64,000 bases of DNA from an uncultured bacterium (lineage in GTDB: Bacteria; Cyanobacteriota; Vampirovibrionia; Gastranaerophilales; Gastranaerophilaceae): NCBI GenBank assembly GCA_947428835.1, contig CANENE010000008.1, positions 1 through 64,000 of the forward strand, written 5' to 3'. Made by a program: the position numbers and the translations under genes. The notes under the pieces were generated by a model, which was given only the letters and a program-made list of their open reading frames with translations, ran no database searches and was not told the DNA's origin. Positions 36,202 to 45,380 of this stretch are shown here, piece after piece. Numbering within the stretch: the first letter of the stretch is position 1; each line of letters starts with the position of its first letter.

Positions 36202-36927
36202 ATGAGCTTAGAAGTTAAAAATTTAATTAAAGTATTTGATAATAAACGTGTTTTAAATAATATCTCTTTTAAGGTAGAAGATGGGCAAACACTCGGAGTG
36301 GTTGGGTTTTCCGGTTCAGGTAAATCTACACTTTTAAAAATAATTTCGGGTATTTTATATGAAGATGAAGGGCAAATAATATATCCCGATGATGCTGAAA
36401 TTGCAATGTCTTTTCAATATTCAGCCCTTTTTGATTTTTTAAACGTCTATGATAATATTTCATTTCCTCTTGTAGAAAGAAAGGAATTCAGAGACAAATA
36501 CACAAAAGAACAAATTGATGAAATTGTAAATGAAAAACTTCAAATGGTTGGTCTACAAGGCATTGAAGATAAATTTCCATCAGAATTATCAGGTGGTATG
36601 CAAAAAAGGGTGGCATTTGCCAGAGCCATCGTCACAAATCCTAAAATAATTTTATATGATGAACCTACAGCAGGGCTTGATCCTGTTACATCCACCATAA
36701 TTGAAGATTATATAGTACAATTAAAAAAAGAATTAAATGCCTCTTGTGTTGTAGTAACGCACCAGCTTTCGACAATTAAAAGGGCGGTAGATAGAGTAAT
36801 TATGCTCTATCAGGGAAATATTGTTTTTGAAGGAAATGTCGAAGAACTTTTATCAGGAACAAATGAATATGCAAAACAATTTGTAAATGCAACAGTAGAA
36901 GGACCTATGAATATAGCCCAAAAATAA
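36202..36927 (+). CDS. mlaF: MlaF-family ABC transporter ATPase
   Basis: 241 residues. All ABC motifs are intact: Walker A GFSGSGKST, Q-loop region FQYSALFDFLNVYDNISFPL (a LFDFL-containing segment typical of MlaF), signature LSGGMQKRVAFARAI, Walker B IILYDEPTAGLDP and H-loop VVVTHQLSTI. It drives lipid transport between the two membranes together with MlaE and the MCE protein. It has AGAGGA upstream and sits 12 bases after mlaE. Confidence 0.92.
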   Translation: MSLEVKNLIKVFDNKRVLNNISFKVEDGQTLGVVGFSGSGKSTLLKIISGILYEDEGQIIYPDDAEIAMSFQYSALFDFLNVYDNISFPLVERKEFRDKYTKEQIDEIVNEKLQMVGLQGIEDKFPSELSGGMQKRVAFARAIVTNPKIILYDEPTAGLDPVTSTIIEDYIVQLKKELNASCVVVTHQLSTIKRAVDRVIMLYQGNIVFEGNVEELLSGTNEYAKQFVNATVEGPMNIAQK

Positions 36928-36949
36928 AAATAATTTAAAGGAAAACAAA

Positions 36950-38332
36950 ATGGATATTAATAGCAAAACGGATAAAAAATTTAAACATACATCTGCACTT
37001 AAGGTTGGTGTTTTAACTCTTAGTGCGATTTTGATTTTAATTTTTACGGTGCTTTGGATTAAAGGAAGAAGCTTATCGGGCGGCGAAAGAATAGATTTGA
37101 TATTTAAAGATGTCAACGGTATGCGTGCAGGTTCTGCCGTCCAGATGATGGGGCTTAGAATCGGCCAGGTTGAAGATATCTCTCCTGTAATAAATGGCAA
37201 AGACAGCTTCGTTAAATTGCGTTTTGTGGTAACCGAAAAAGGGGTTAAAATTCCATATGCTTCGATTATTTCTATACAACAATCCGGAATTATAGGCGAA
37301 CAGTTTCTTGAAGTTACTCCACCCAAGGTTTTTCATATATATAGCGAATTTCCAAACAGCAGATTTTCAATCAAAAAAAATGATGATATCTATATGGAAT
37401 TATCCCAGGGTTTAAGCAAAGTCGGAAAAGTTGAAGATTATGAACTTGTTAAAAGAGCTCAGATTCCTTTTGAGCTTAGAGAAAAAATCAAAACAACAAA
37501 TGTATTAAGACTTGATTATACCCTAAATCTTCCGGGGCTTATTTTAGATAATCAAATGTTAAAATTAAAAATCAAAAATGGTGATTTACTAATATATTTA
37601 GAAGACGGCGAAATTCCATCCACTCCAAAAGAAGGCTTAAAATATACAGTAATTGAGCCTATGAGATTGTCTGATTTTATGGATTTACAATTCAGAGCGG
37701 CTAAATCTCTTGCTCAAACAAATGATAAGATAAATGAAATTCTATCGGATGAATTTGTAGACGGCTTAAAAACCTCTGTTGATAATATAAGAATACTTAC
37801 ACAAAATGCAAATACAACTCTTGATAAAGCAAGTGCTTTAATTGATTCAAGCAAAGCTGAAATTGAAAGCATGATAAGCCAGTCAGAAGATTTGATAACA
37901 AGTTTAACAAAATTATCAAATAACTTAAATGTATTGGTTTCTGATGAAACTCTTAAAAATGATGTAGTTGGAAGCCTTAAATCAATTGGAAAAATGTCAT
38001 CAAATATAAATAAAATCTTAGAAACAAAAGAAACACAAGAAATTATATGTAATATTGATGAAACAATGAAAAATTTATCTGAAATTACAAATTATGTAAA
38101 TGAGTATACAAAAGATGATAAATTAAAAGAAGACATTAAAAATACAGTTACAAATCTTTCAAATATAACCCAAAACATATCTAAGATTATGTCTGATTAC
38201 AATAAACTTGAAGATAATGAAAAATTAAAATTGAAACAAACTATAAAAGATGTTACTGTAATTACAAACAATCTTAAAAAATTCTCGGAAAAATTAAATA
38301 AAAGGTTTTTACTATTCAGGTTGATGTTCTAA
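36950..38332 (+). CDS. mlaD: MCE-domain substrate-binding protein (MlaD-like)
   Basis: 460 residues. A membrane anchor (about 18-38) is followed by a single MCE domain (DLIFKDVNGMRAGSAVQMMGLRIGQVEDI ... IISIQQSGIIGEQFLEVTPP) in residues 45-125. The last 220 residues are a long coiled coil with many Asn and Ser (DKINEILSDEFVDGLKTSVDNIRILTQNANT...), which may bridge the periplasm as in PqiB or YebT-type needles. It is the lipid-binding partner of MlaE/MlaF. lpxK starts at the last base of its stop codon. Confidence 0.88.
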   Translation: MDINSKTDKKFKHTSALKVGVLTLSAILILIFTVLWIKGRSLSGGERIDLIFKDVNGMRAGSAVQMMGLRIGQVEDISPVINGKDSFVKLRFVVTEKGVKIPYASIISIQQSGIIGEQFLEVTPPKVFHIYSEFPNSRFSIKKNDDIYMELSQGLSKVGKVEDYELVKRAQIPFELREKIKTTNVLRLDYTLNLPGLILDNQMLKLKIKNGDLLIYLEDGEIPSTPKEGLKYTVIEPMRLSDFMDLQFRAAKSLAQTNDKINEILSDEFVDGLKTSVDNIRILTQNANTTLDKASALIDSSKAEIESMISQSEDLITSLTKLSNNLNVLVSDETLKNDVVGSLKSIGKMSSNINKILETKETQEIICNIDETMKNLSEITNYVNEYTKDDKLKEDIKNTVTNLSNITQNISKIMSDYNKLEDNEKLKLKQTIKDVTVITNNLKKFSEKLNKRFLLFRLMF

Positions 38333-39408
38333 TGGATAAAAAATATTTTCAAGATATACACTACAAAAGAAGAAAACCAAATTATTTTTTAGATTTGGCT
38401 TTGTCTACAGCAGAATTTTTCTATAAATCGGCAATTAATTTTAAAAATAAGCTTTATGAAGAATATATTTTAAAAGAGCAAAAAATGCCTTGTGAAGTAA
38501 TTTGTGTGGGCAATCTCACAACCGGAGGTGTCGGCAAAACTCCTATTGTATCTTATTTTGCAAATGAATTATCAAAAAATGCCAAAGTTGCAATTGTTTC
38601 TCGCGGATATAAATCCAAGCTTGATACTAAAGATCCAATTGTAATAAAAGATAAAATCGGTTTGTGCTTTTTTGATGGTACCATCTGCGGCGATGAGCCA
38701 TTTGAACATGCAAAAAACACAAATGATGATGTTATAGTAATTGTCTGCAGCGACAGAAAAAAAGCCCTTGATTATCTAAATAAAAACTATAGAATTGACA
38801 TTGCGATTTTAGATGACGGTTTTTCAAATAGAACAATTAAAAAAAACAAATCAATTGTTGTTGTAGATTCCAAGATGCGCTTTGGAAACGGTTTTCTTCT
38901 TCCAAAAGGGCCATTGAGAGAACCTGTAGCCGAACTTAAAAGAGCAGATGAAATAATTCTTGTTGATAAAAACGATGAAAATATAGATGAAGCAATGATT
39001 TGGGCAGAAACTTTATGCGATAGGTATAATTTGAAGTTATCGCTTGCAAAAATTGAACCTGATGGAATTTATAATATTTCAAATGAACAAATAGTTGATA
39101 CCGCGCAAAAAACAGATGCTATTGCATTTTGTGCCATTGGTCAGCCTGGTCAATTCTTTGATTTTGCAAGGAATTATTATAATTTGAAAGATACAATTTC
39201 TTTTGAAGACCATTATGACTATAGTGTTTCAGATATCAAAAACATAATTACGAAAGCTGATGAATTTAAAATTAATACATTTATCACAACCAAAAAAGAT
39301 GAAACAAAAATCATTCCTTTACTAAAAGAGATTGAAAATATTGAAAATTATTCCTTTAATACTCTTAAATTAAAAGTGGATATAAAAGATATCGAGCTTC
39401 AAAAATAG
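38332..39408 (+). CDS. lpxK: Tetraacyldisaccharide 4'-kinase LpxK
   Basis: 358 residues, usual length. It phosphorylates the 4' position of the lipid A disaccharide on the inner face of the inner membrane. The P-loop GNLTTGGVGKTP is preceded by CEVICV, and the LpxK-specific segments IVSRGYKSK, GDEPFEHA, CSDRKKALD, LDDGFSNR and LPKGPLREP follow. Its presence shows that the organism makes lipid A. The start ATG overlaps the stop of the MCE gene, making it the last gene of the operon. Its link with lipid transport is functional (outer-membrane assembly). Confidence 0.95.
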   Translation: MDKKYFQDIHYKRRKPNYFLDLALSTAEFFYKSAINFKNKLYEEYILKEQKMPCEVICVGNLTTGGVGKTPIVSYFANELSKNAKVAIVSRGYKSKLDTKDPIVIKDKIGLCFFDGTICGDEPFEHAKNTNDDVIVIVCSDRKKALDYLNKNYRIDIAILDDGFSNRTIKKNKSIVVVDSKMRFGNGFLLPKGPLREPVAELKRADEIILVDKNDENIDEAMIWAETLCDRYNLKLSLAKIEPDGIYNISNEQIVDTAQKTDAIAFCAIGQPGQFFDFARNYYNLKDTISFEDHYDYSVSDIKNIITKADEFKINTFITTKKDETKIIPLLKEIENIENYSFNTLKLKVDIKDIELQK

Positions 39409-39502
39409 TACCTTTGATTTGTATTTGTTATAATAGCAAATTATTTTCTTTTCATGTATTATACAAGGACCACTACTTAACCACTTTTTAAAGAGGATAA
39501 TA

Positions 39503-40051
39503 ATGAGAATAACACCAATAAGAGCTTATAGCTCCAATTTAATGACCAGAAATATACAAAAGAATATTTCCTTTGGAATATATGATAGTCCAAAAACTGA
39601 AAAATTGATGGCAGAAAATGTTTTGGATATGGATGACGAAGATACCGGCGATTTAGATAGGGAAGTATTTGAATTTTATAAAACTACCCCGTTTGTTATT
39701 GTAAAAAGCACAAAAGACGGTAAAGGCAAAGATATAGTATATGCTGTATTAAATAAAGAAGAAACAGATAAACATCCAAATAAAGCCAGGTTTGATAAAC
39801 TGTTTGAAAATACAGAACTAATAAGAGAAGTCCAAAGCGAAAAAATTGAAATCAAAGAAGCAAACGATCCAAATTATTTGGTGATGTTTGAAGATTATAG
39901 AGATGCATATATGTTGCAAGAAGAAATTTGGGAAGCAGAAGTTGATTATAAATCTGATGATGAACCTGATAATAAACCAAGCATTCTGGAACCTGAATAT
40001 GAAGAAGATCCATATTGGAAAGCACGCGATTTATATGGATATTGGTTGTAA
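39503..40051 (+). CDS. Hypothetical acidic protein with MRITPI...SFG N-terminus
   Basis: 182 residues, no recognised domain. It begins MRITPIRAYSSNLMTRNIQKNISFGIYD, so it has the MxIxPI start and SFG at 23-25 that recur among hypotheticals of this window. The body is acidic (DMDDEDTGDLDREVF, EPEYEEDPYW). Cytosolic or secreted is undecided. It has its own TATAAT box (39429-39434) and a Shine-Dalgarno AGAGGA. Function unknown. Confidence 0.65.
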   Translation: MRITPIRAYSSNLMTRNIQKNISFGIYDSPKTEKLMAENVLDMDDEDTGDLDREVFEFYKTTPFVIVKSTKDGKGKDIVYAVLNKEETDKHPNKARFDKLFENTELIREVQSEKIEIKEANDPNYLVMFEDYRDAYMLQEEIWEAEVDYKSDDEPDNKPSILEPEYEEDPYWKARDLYGYWL

Positions 40052-40162
40052 ACTTTTGTTTCAAATATTAATTATTTTTTAAAATTTTAGGCAATTATGG
40101 CTATTCATCCGTGTTGATTTTGCTAACAGCAGCAATAATACTTTGAAAGTATAGTCAACGGA

Positions 40163-42217
40163 ATGGTTAGTAATTTTAAAGGTGCAAGTTTTGCTTTTCC
40201 CCATAAAAATAATACCAAAATTAGCTTCACGGGTTTTGATGCAGGAAAAGTAGTCCATCTAAAAACAATTCAAAAATTATCAAACTGTCAGCTTGATGAC
40301 TTGTATAAGAGTCTTCAAAAAAATGTTGCGCCTGATTTTTTCCAAAATATAGGAGATAGTCTTTCTTATAAAAAAACAAATTTTATTGCTGATGCTATAA
40401 AATTTCCTTTTGTTGATATGCCAAAAGAATTTCTCAATTTTATTGCAAAGAAATTCAACATTCAAAGCCTGCAAAATTCTAAATTGTTGACCGATTTTCA
40501 AAACGAGAAAGAGAAAAAAGCCTATGAAAGAGCGATGAGAGGATTACTGCAAAATGGCGATGCCATTATCGATAAGGTTGCAAGCGACTTAGGGATTGAC
40601 CCTAAAAATATAGATGAATTTTTATGCAAAAATAGATGTAACCCTGAATTTAAAAAACTTTGCGAAAAAATAACAGATGAATTTAATAAGATTTTTGATG
40701 AAAATTTATCTAAAACAAAAGCACACTATAATACCACCCATGAAAGAACAATAGTAAGATTTGCAACCGGAATAACTGCTGCAATCATTTTAGGAAATGA
40801 TTTTTATAATAAAGCTATTTTAAATGGAAAAGACGATAAAGAAGCCAAAATTTCACAAAAGAAAAAAAGAACGCAAGAACTTATTGAAACTGTTCAAGAA
40901 GCACTTGCGCAATATTTTATGTTGAGTGCGTTAACGAGCACCGTAAATAATTCTAATATCGCAGCCCCCATTATTAATACTGCTTTGAGTTTATTATTCA
41001 GGATTACTTCAAGACTTTCAACAGGCAGACCTATTATCAGAATAAAAGTTCCAAATAAAATAGATTATGCTGCGCCAACTATAGATGAATTTAAAGAATC
41101 TCCAATGGAGCAAAGCTTAAAAATAAAACCACAAGCAAAACAAGAGAACAAAAAACATCTATTAAGTCCTAAAAATATAATTATTGCGTGTTTGGCAAGC
41201 ATTGGTTTAGGTTTTGCCGGCCGTGGTATTAAATCTACCAAGGGTTTTGAGCAATTAAAAGAAGCTATATGTAATACAAGTATCATTAAAAGCCTGAAAG
41301 AAAAATATATAAATGCAACTATTGGCGAAGTTTGGGCAAGTAAGGATGAAATTAATACTTTCCTTAAAACACAACGAAAATGTGATTTTGAGAAAAACTC
41401 AATGTATTTTAGAAAAAAATTAATCACCGAAGCCTTTAGCGATAAAAATAAAGTAAAAGATGGAAAACTATTAATTGGTGAATATGAAAAAATAACACAT
41501 ATCCCATTTACTAAAATCCAAGTATCTAAAAAAGAACTTTTGCAGCTTCCCCTATCGCCATTTAAACTTATATATGAGCTTGCAAGTTATCCATATAGAT
41601 TAGTAAAGAAAATACTTGAAGCAGGGGGCAAAATTGCAAAAAATCCACCGCAGAAGCTTAAAAATGAATACAATATAGTTAATACTTATATTGACTACAA
41701 AGAAAAATTGCAGGCAAATCGCGGTATTATTGATGATAATTTTATAGAAAAATATTCTAAACATTTAAAAGACAATAGAATTTCAGCCTTAAACAAAGAA
41801 ACACAATCATCAATCAATAATTCAGCTATTGGTCAAACTACCCAAACTATGGGAACTTTTGCTTCATTATATTTTGCAATGGCAGATGATTATAATGAAA
41901 CTGCAAAACAAACAGGTGACAAAGAAAAAGCGCAAAAAGATGCAAGATTGAGAGGGGTAAACAAGATAATCAGGATGTCAACACAAACAATATGTCTGCA
42001 ATTGAATAATATATTTAAAGTATCTTATGCAAAGAGTCTTTTAGGAGCAGGAATAATTTCTGTTTTCTGCACTCTTTTGACTGATAATATTTCAAGGAAA
42101 TTATCCGGTATGCCAAATAAAAAAATGAACAAAGAACAGCTTGAACAATATAATAACGATAAGAAAAATGGGGTGCTAAAAGGTTATTATAATGCTTTAG
42201 ATAAATTAACGGACTAA
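40163..42217 (+). CDS. Large hypothetical membrane-rich protein with NFKG / SFTG motifs
   Basis: 684 residues, no family recognised. The N-terminus MVSNFKGASFAFPHKNNTKISFTGF holds two F-x-G motifs (NFKG 4-7, SFTG 21-24). Hydrophobic segments occur at about 195-212 (RFATGITAAIILGND), 243-285, 332-348 (IIIACLASIGLGFAGRG) and 635-653 (LLGAGIISVFCTLLTD). Loops next to them are charged (GKDDKEAKISQKKKR, TGDKEKAQKDARLRG). LASIGLG recurs in the protein at 3388. A TATAGT (40150-40155) lies seven bases before the ATG. It ends two bases before the convergent yifB gene. Function unknown. Confidence 0.65.
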   Translation: MVSNFKGASFAFPHKNNTKISFTGFDAGKVVHLKTIQKLSNCQLDDLYKSLQKNVAPDFFQNIGDSLSYKKTNFIADAIKFPFVDMPKEFLNFIAKKFNIQSLQNSKLLTDFQNEKEKKAYERAMRGLLQNGDAIIDKVASDLGIDPKNIDEFLCKNRCNPEFKKLCEKITDEFNKIFDENLSKTKAHYNTTHERTIVRFATGITAAIILGNDFYNKAILNGKDDKEAKISQKKKRTQELIETVQEALAQYFMLSALTSTVNNSNIAAPIINTALSLLFRITSRLSTGRPIIRIKVPNKIDYAAPTIDEFKESPMEQSLKIKPQAKQENKKHLLSPKNIIIACLASIGLGFAGRGIKSTKGFEQLKEAICNTSIIKSLKEKYINATIGEVWASKDEINTFLKTQRKCDFEKNSMYFRKKLITEAFSDKNKVKDGKLLIGEYEKITHIPFTKIQVSKKELLQLPLSPFKLIYELASYPYRLVKKILEAGGKIAKNPPQKLKNEYNIVNTYIDYKEKLQANRGIIDDNFIEKYSKHLKDNRISALNKETQSSINNSAIGQTTQTMGTFASLYFAMADDYNETAKQTGDKEKAQKDARLRGVNKIIRMSTQTICLQLNNIFKVSYAKSLLGAGIISVFCTLLTDNISRKLSGMPNKKMNKEQLEQYNNDKKNGVLKGYYNALDKLTD

Positions 42218-42218
42218 T

Positions 42219-43733
42219 TTAATAGCTTCTCAATTGAATTGCCTGGGCAATATGAGAAATTTCAATATCTTTTTTGTTTTCTAAATCTGCAATTGTTCTT
42301 GAGATTTTAAGAAGCCTGTCGTAGGCTCTTGCGGATAAATTAAATTTATTTATTGCATTTTTTAGAAAGTCTTTTGCTTCTTTGTCGAGCTTGCAGTATT
42401 TTTTGATTAATTTTGCATTTAATTCGGAATTCGTTAAAATCCCTTCGTCTTTGTATCTTTCAGCTTGGATTTTTCTTGCGGCAATGACTCTTTTTCTGAT
42501 ATCGCTTGATTTTTCGCTTGTTGTGTCAGAGGTTAGTTCGTTTTCATCGAGTCTTTCAATCTTTAATTGAATATCAATTCTATCCAGCAATGGCCCTGAT
42601 AACCTTCCTTTGTATCTGTTTATTTGAAATTCGCTACAGGAACACTGCTTTCTTTTATCCCCTAAAAACCCGCAAGGACATGGGTTCATCGCGCCAATTA
42701 AAATAAAATTAGCAGGATATTGTATGCTCATTTGTGCTCTTGAAATAGTAACCACATTATCTTCAAGAGGCTGCCTTAAGACTTCCAGTGTCTGCCTTGG
42801 AAATTCAACCATTTCATCTAAAAATAAGACTCCTCTGTGGGCAAGAGTGATTTCCCCCGGGCGCGGATTTGAGCCGCCTCCAATGATGCCGACAGGGCTT
42901 GCGCTATGATGAGGCGAGCGAAAAGGTCTTTTTGTAATTAGTGGTTTTTTTCTATCCAAAAGTCCCGATACTGAATAAATTTTGGTAAGCTCTATTGCTT
43001 CTTTTTTGCTCAAAGGAGGTAAAATCGATGTAAATGCTTTAGCAAGCATTGTCTTACCTGAGCCGGGGCTTCCTGACATCAAAACATTATGTGCGCCGCT
43101 TGCCGCAATTTCAAGGGCTCTTTTTGCCATCATCTGCCCTTTTATGAATGAAAAATCCGTTTGGAAAGTTTCATCTTCATCAAGAAAATCTTCAACATTT
43201 TGTTTAAGCCCTTTAAGTTCCATTTCACCATTTAAATATGAAACAACTTCTGTTAGGCTTTTTGCACCAAGAGTTTCAATATTATCTATAAAACTTGCTT
43301 CTTCAAGATTTTCGTATGGAAGAATAACTTTTTTAAAACCAAGGTCATAGAGTCCAAAAACAATAGGCAAAATCCCATTTACCGCTCTAAGTGTTCCATC
43401 TAAAGAAAGTTCTCCCAAAAAAGCGGTTGATTGATTATCGAAATCTTTAATTATTCCTTCTTTTAATAAAATGCCGACTGCCATAGCAAGGTCATAGCTT
43501 GAACCTTCCTTTTTGATATCGGCAGGCGCAAGGTTTATAACAACTTTTGTCTGCGGGAAAGAAAATCCTGAATTTTTAATTGCAAGGCGGAGCCTTTCTT
43601 TGGCTTCTGAAATAGCGGTATCCCCAAGTCCTATTATAGCAACACTTGGAATAGAATTGACGCTATCTACTTCTACATTAACTTCATATACATCCAAACC
43701 TGTTGTAAGTGCGCTTTTTGTAGTTACTGCCAA
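42219..43733 (-). CDS. comM: ComM/YifB-family AAA+ helicase (Mg-chelatase-like)
   Basis: 504 residues, full length. The N-terminal ChlI-like domain (IIGLGDTAISEAKERLRLAIKNSG ... LAPADIKKEGSSYDLAMAVGIL) and AAA+ core are clear: Walker A SGSPGSGKTMLAKAF, ARRPFRSPHHSAS-like (TKRPFRSPHHSAS), GEITLAHRGVLFLDEM (Walker B), NPCPCGFLGD (zinc-finger like) and RLSGPLLDRID. In Vibrio and Haemophilus ComM is a branch-migration helicase for integrating transformed DNA. The start is TTG at 43733 with AGAGGA upstream. It is co-transcribed with the TPR and HD-GYP genes upstream. The gene ends two bases from the convergent gene. Confidence 0.9.
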   Translation of the reverse strand: MAVTTKSALTTGLDVYEVNVEVDSVNSIPSVAIIGLGDTAISEAKERLRLAIKNSGFSFPQTKVVINLAPADIKKEGSSYDLAMAVGILLKEGIIKDFDNQSTAFLGELSLDGTLRAVNGILPIVFGLYDLGFKKVILPYENLEEASFIDNIETLGAKSLTEVVSYLNGEMELKGLKQNVEDFLDEDETFQTDFSFIKGQMMAKRALEIAASGAHNVLMSGSPGSGKTMLAKAFTSILPPLSKKEAIELTKIYSVSGLLDRKKPLITKRPFRSPHHSASPVGIIGGGSNPRPGEITLAHRGVLFLDEMVEFPRQTLEVLRQPLEDNVVTISRAQMSIQYPANFILIGAMNPCPCGFLGDKRKQCSCSEFQINRYKGRLSGPLLDRIDIQLKIERLDENELTSDTTSEKSSDIRKRVIAARKIQAERYKDEGILTNSELNAKLIKKYCKLDKEAKDFLKNAINKFNLSARAYDRLLKISRTIADLENKKDIEISHIAQAIQLRSY

Positions 43734-43735
43734 AA

Positions 43736-45379
43736 TTATATATCCTCTTTTAATCTATCGGGGATTAGTTTTAGCATTTTAATGTTTGCTGCTTCAAAAG
43801 AAGGATTTAAACTTAGAGATGTTTTATAAAAGCTTATTGCATCGGCTTTTTGGTTTTTGGCTTCATTGTATAGAGCACATAGATAATAGTAATAATAATT
43901 TTTTTCAAGAGTGAACGCCATTGTATAAATCAAACCTTTAGCCAGATAGAAATTTTTCTTTTTAAGATAGAGGTTTGTAAGTTCTCCTATGGCGTTTTCA
44001 TAGTTTGGATTGATAGTAAGTGCTTGTTTTAGAAAATCTTCTTTTAAAACATCATTATTTTGCGCAATTGAAATTGCACTTCTGTAATATCCAAGATAGT
44101 TATTTTTAGGCATTTTATCAAGCAGGGCTTCATATTTAGATAGTTCCTTTTGTTTTCTTCCATATTGTCTTAAAGATGTTGTCAATTTTAGAAGAATTTC
44201 AAAGTCGTTTTTGTTTTCATTGTATGCTTTTTTGTATAGTTTTGTCGCGTTTTTAAAATCGCCATGAAGATATTTTATATCTGCAAGACCAACTATGGTT
44301 TCTAAGTTATTTTTTTGCAATTTGTATGAATTTACATAGTAGCTGTTTGCTTTATCTATATTTCCCGTTGCAAGCTCGTTTTTAGCATATAAAGATAAAA
44401 TATAGGAATTATCTTTGTCGAAATTTAAGACATTTGCACAGTCTTTTTTGCTTTTTTCAAAGTTGCCTTCAAGAAAGTTTTTATTTATTATATGGAATTT
44501 TTTTTCTTTTTCGCCTTTGGTTGTATTTGCAAGAGCTATTTCTTTTTTGATTTGAATTTTATCTGCAAAATATATAGTTTTTGTTAATTCAAGTTTTTTG
44601 ATTAAATTTAGAGCATCTTTGTATTTTTTATTTGCAATAAGAGCATCTATTTTAAAGACCTGATAGTTGATATTTTCAGGGTTTAGAGAAATTGATTTAT
44701 TAATATTATTTATTGCGTCATTGTATTTTTTGAGTTCAAAATTAGCAATAGCGATAAGATAGAAGTAGTAATCATTTTTTTGAAGTTCTCTTGCTTCTAT
44801 TTTTTCGCCTTTAAGCTGTGCTTTTTTTTGAATTAATTCATCAAGGGCTTCTTTTGCGGAATTATCAAAATATATTGAGCTATATATTTTTGCATAAAAA
44901 ATCTCATCTTCTTTTTTAATGTATGCTTTTGGCTCATAGCTTTTTTTGAGGTCTTCTATATTATCTGCAAATTGATTTACGTTGGTTATTCTTGTCTGTG
45001 CTTCTTTTGCAAGCGAAAAGAATCCTGATTCGTATAAAGCCTTAGTTAAAGCAAGCATTGATTGGTCGTTTTCAATATTATCAATTAATTTTGAATATTC
45101 ATCTAATGATGCTACGATATTTCCCTGATTAAATTTGGTTGCAGCCTGGATAAAGCTTTTTCTGGCGTTTGCCCTTGTTGTTTGGATATCTTCTTTTTCC
45201 AGTATTGGTTCAATATCATCTTCCTGGGCAATAAAGCTATCTACGAAATTAGTTAAGTTGAAGCGGTTTTCTTTTTCATTAGATTGAGGAAGATTTTGCA
45301 CTTCAGCGAAAGAAATCTGATTAAACAGGCTAATCAAGATAAACAAAAATATAGTAGTATTTTTTTTGTATGTTTTCAT
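43736..45379 (-). CDS. Exported TPR-repeat protein
   Basis: 547 residues with a signal peptide (MKTYKKNTTIFLFILISLFNQISFA, cleavage near 25). The mature protein is a long array of TPR-like hairpins: examples are SLDEYSKLIDNI, YYFYLIAIANFELKKYNDAINNINKSISLNPENI, NDNSYILSLYAKNELATGNIDKAN, LETIVGLADIKYLHGDFKNATKLYKKAYNENKND, and YLCALYNEAKNQKADAISFYKTSLSLNPSFEAAN. It is probably a periplasmic scaffold. It is followed by comM after two bases and preceded by the HD-GYP gene with one base between, so they form one operon. Confidence 0.8.
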   Translation of the reverse strand: MKTYKKNTTIFLFILISLFNQISFAEVQNLPQSNEKENRFNLTNFVDSFIAQEDDIEPILEKEDIQTTRANARKSFIQAATKFNQGNIVASLDEYSKLIDNIENDQSMLALTKALYESGFFSLAKEAQTRITNVNQFADNIEDLKKSYEPKAYIKKEDEIFYAKIYSSIYFDNSAKEALDELIQKKAQLKGEKIEARELQKNDYYFYLIAIANFELKKYNDAINNINKSISLNPENINYQVFKIDALIANKKYKDALNLIKKLELTKTIYFADKIQIKKEIALANTTKGEKEKKFHIINKNFLEGNFEKSKKDCANVLNFDKDNSYILSLYAKNELATGNIDKANSYYVNSYKLQKNNLETIVGLADIKYLHGDFKNATKLYKKAYNENKNDFEILLKLTTSLRQYGRKQKELSKYEALLDKMPKNNYLGYYRSAISIAQNNDVLKEDFLKQALTINPNYENAIGELTNLYLKKKNFYLAKGLIYTMAFTLEKNYYYYYLCALYNEAKNQKADAISFYKTSLSLNPSFEAANIKMLKLIPDRLKEDI

Positions 45380-45380
45380 T

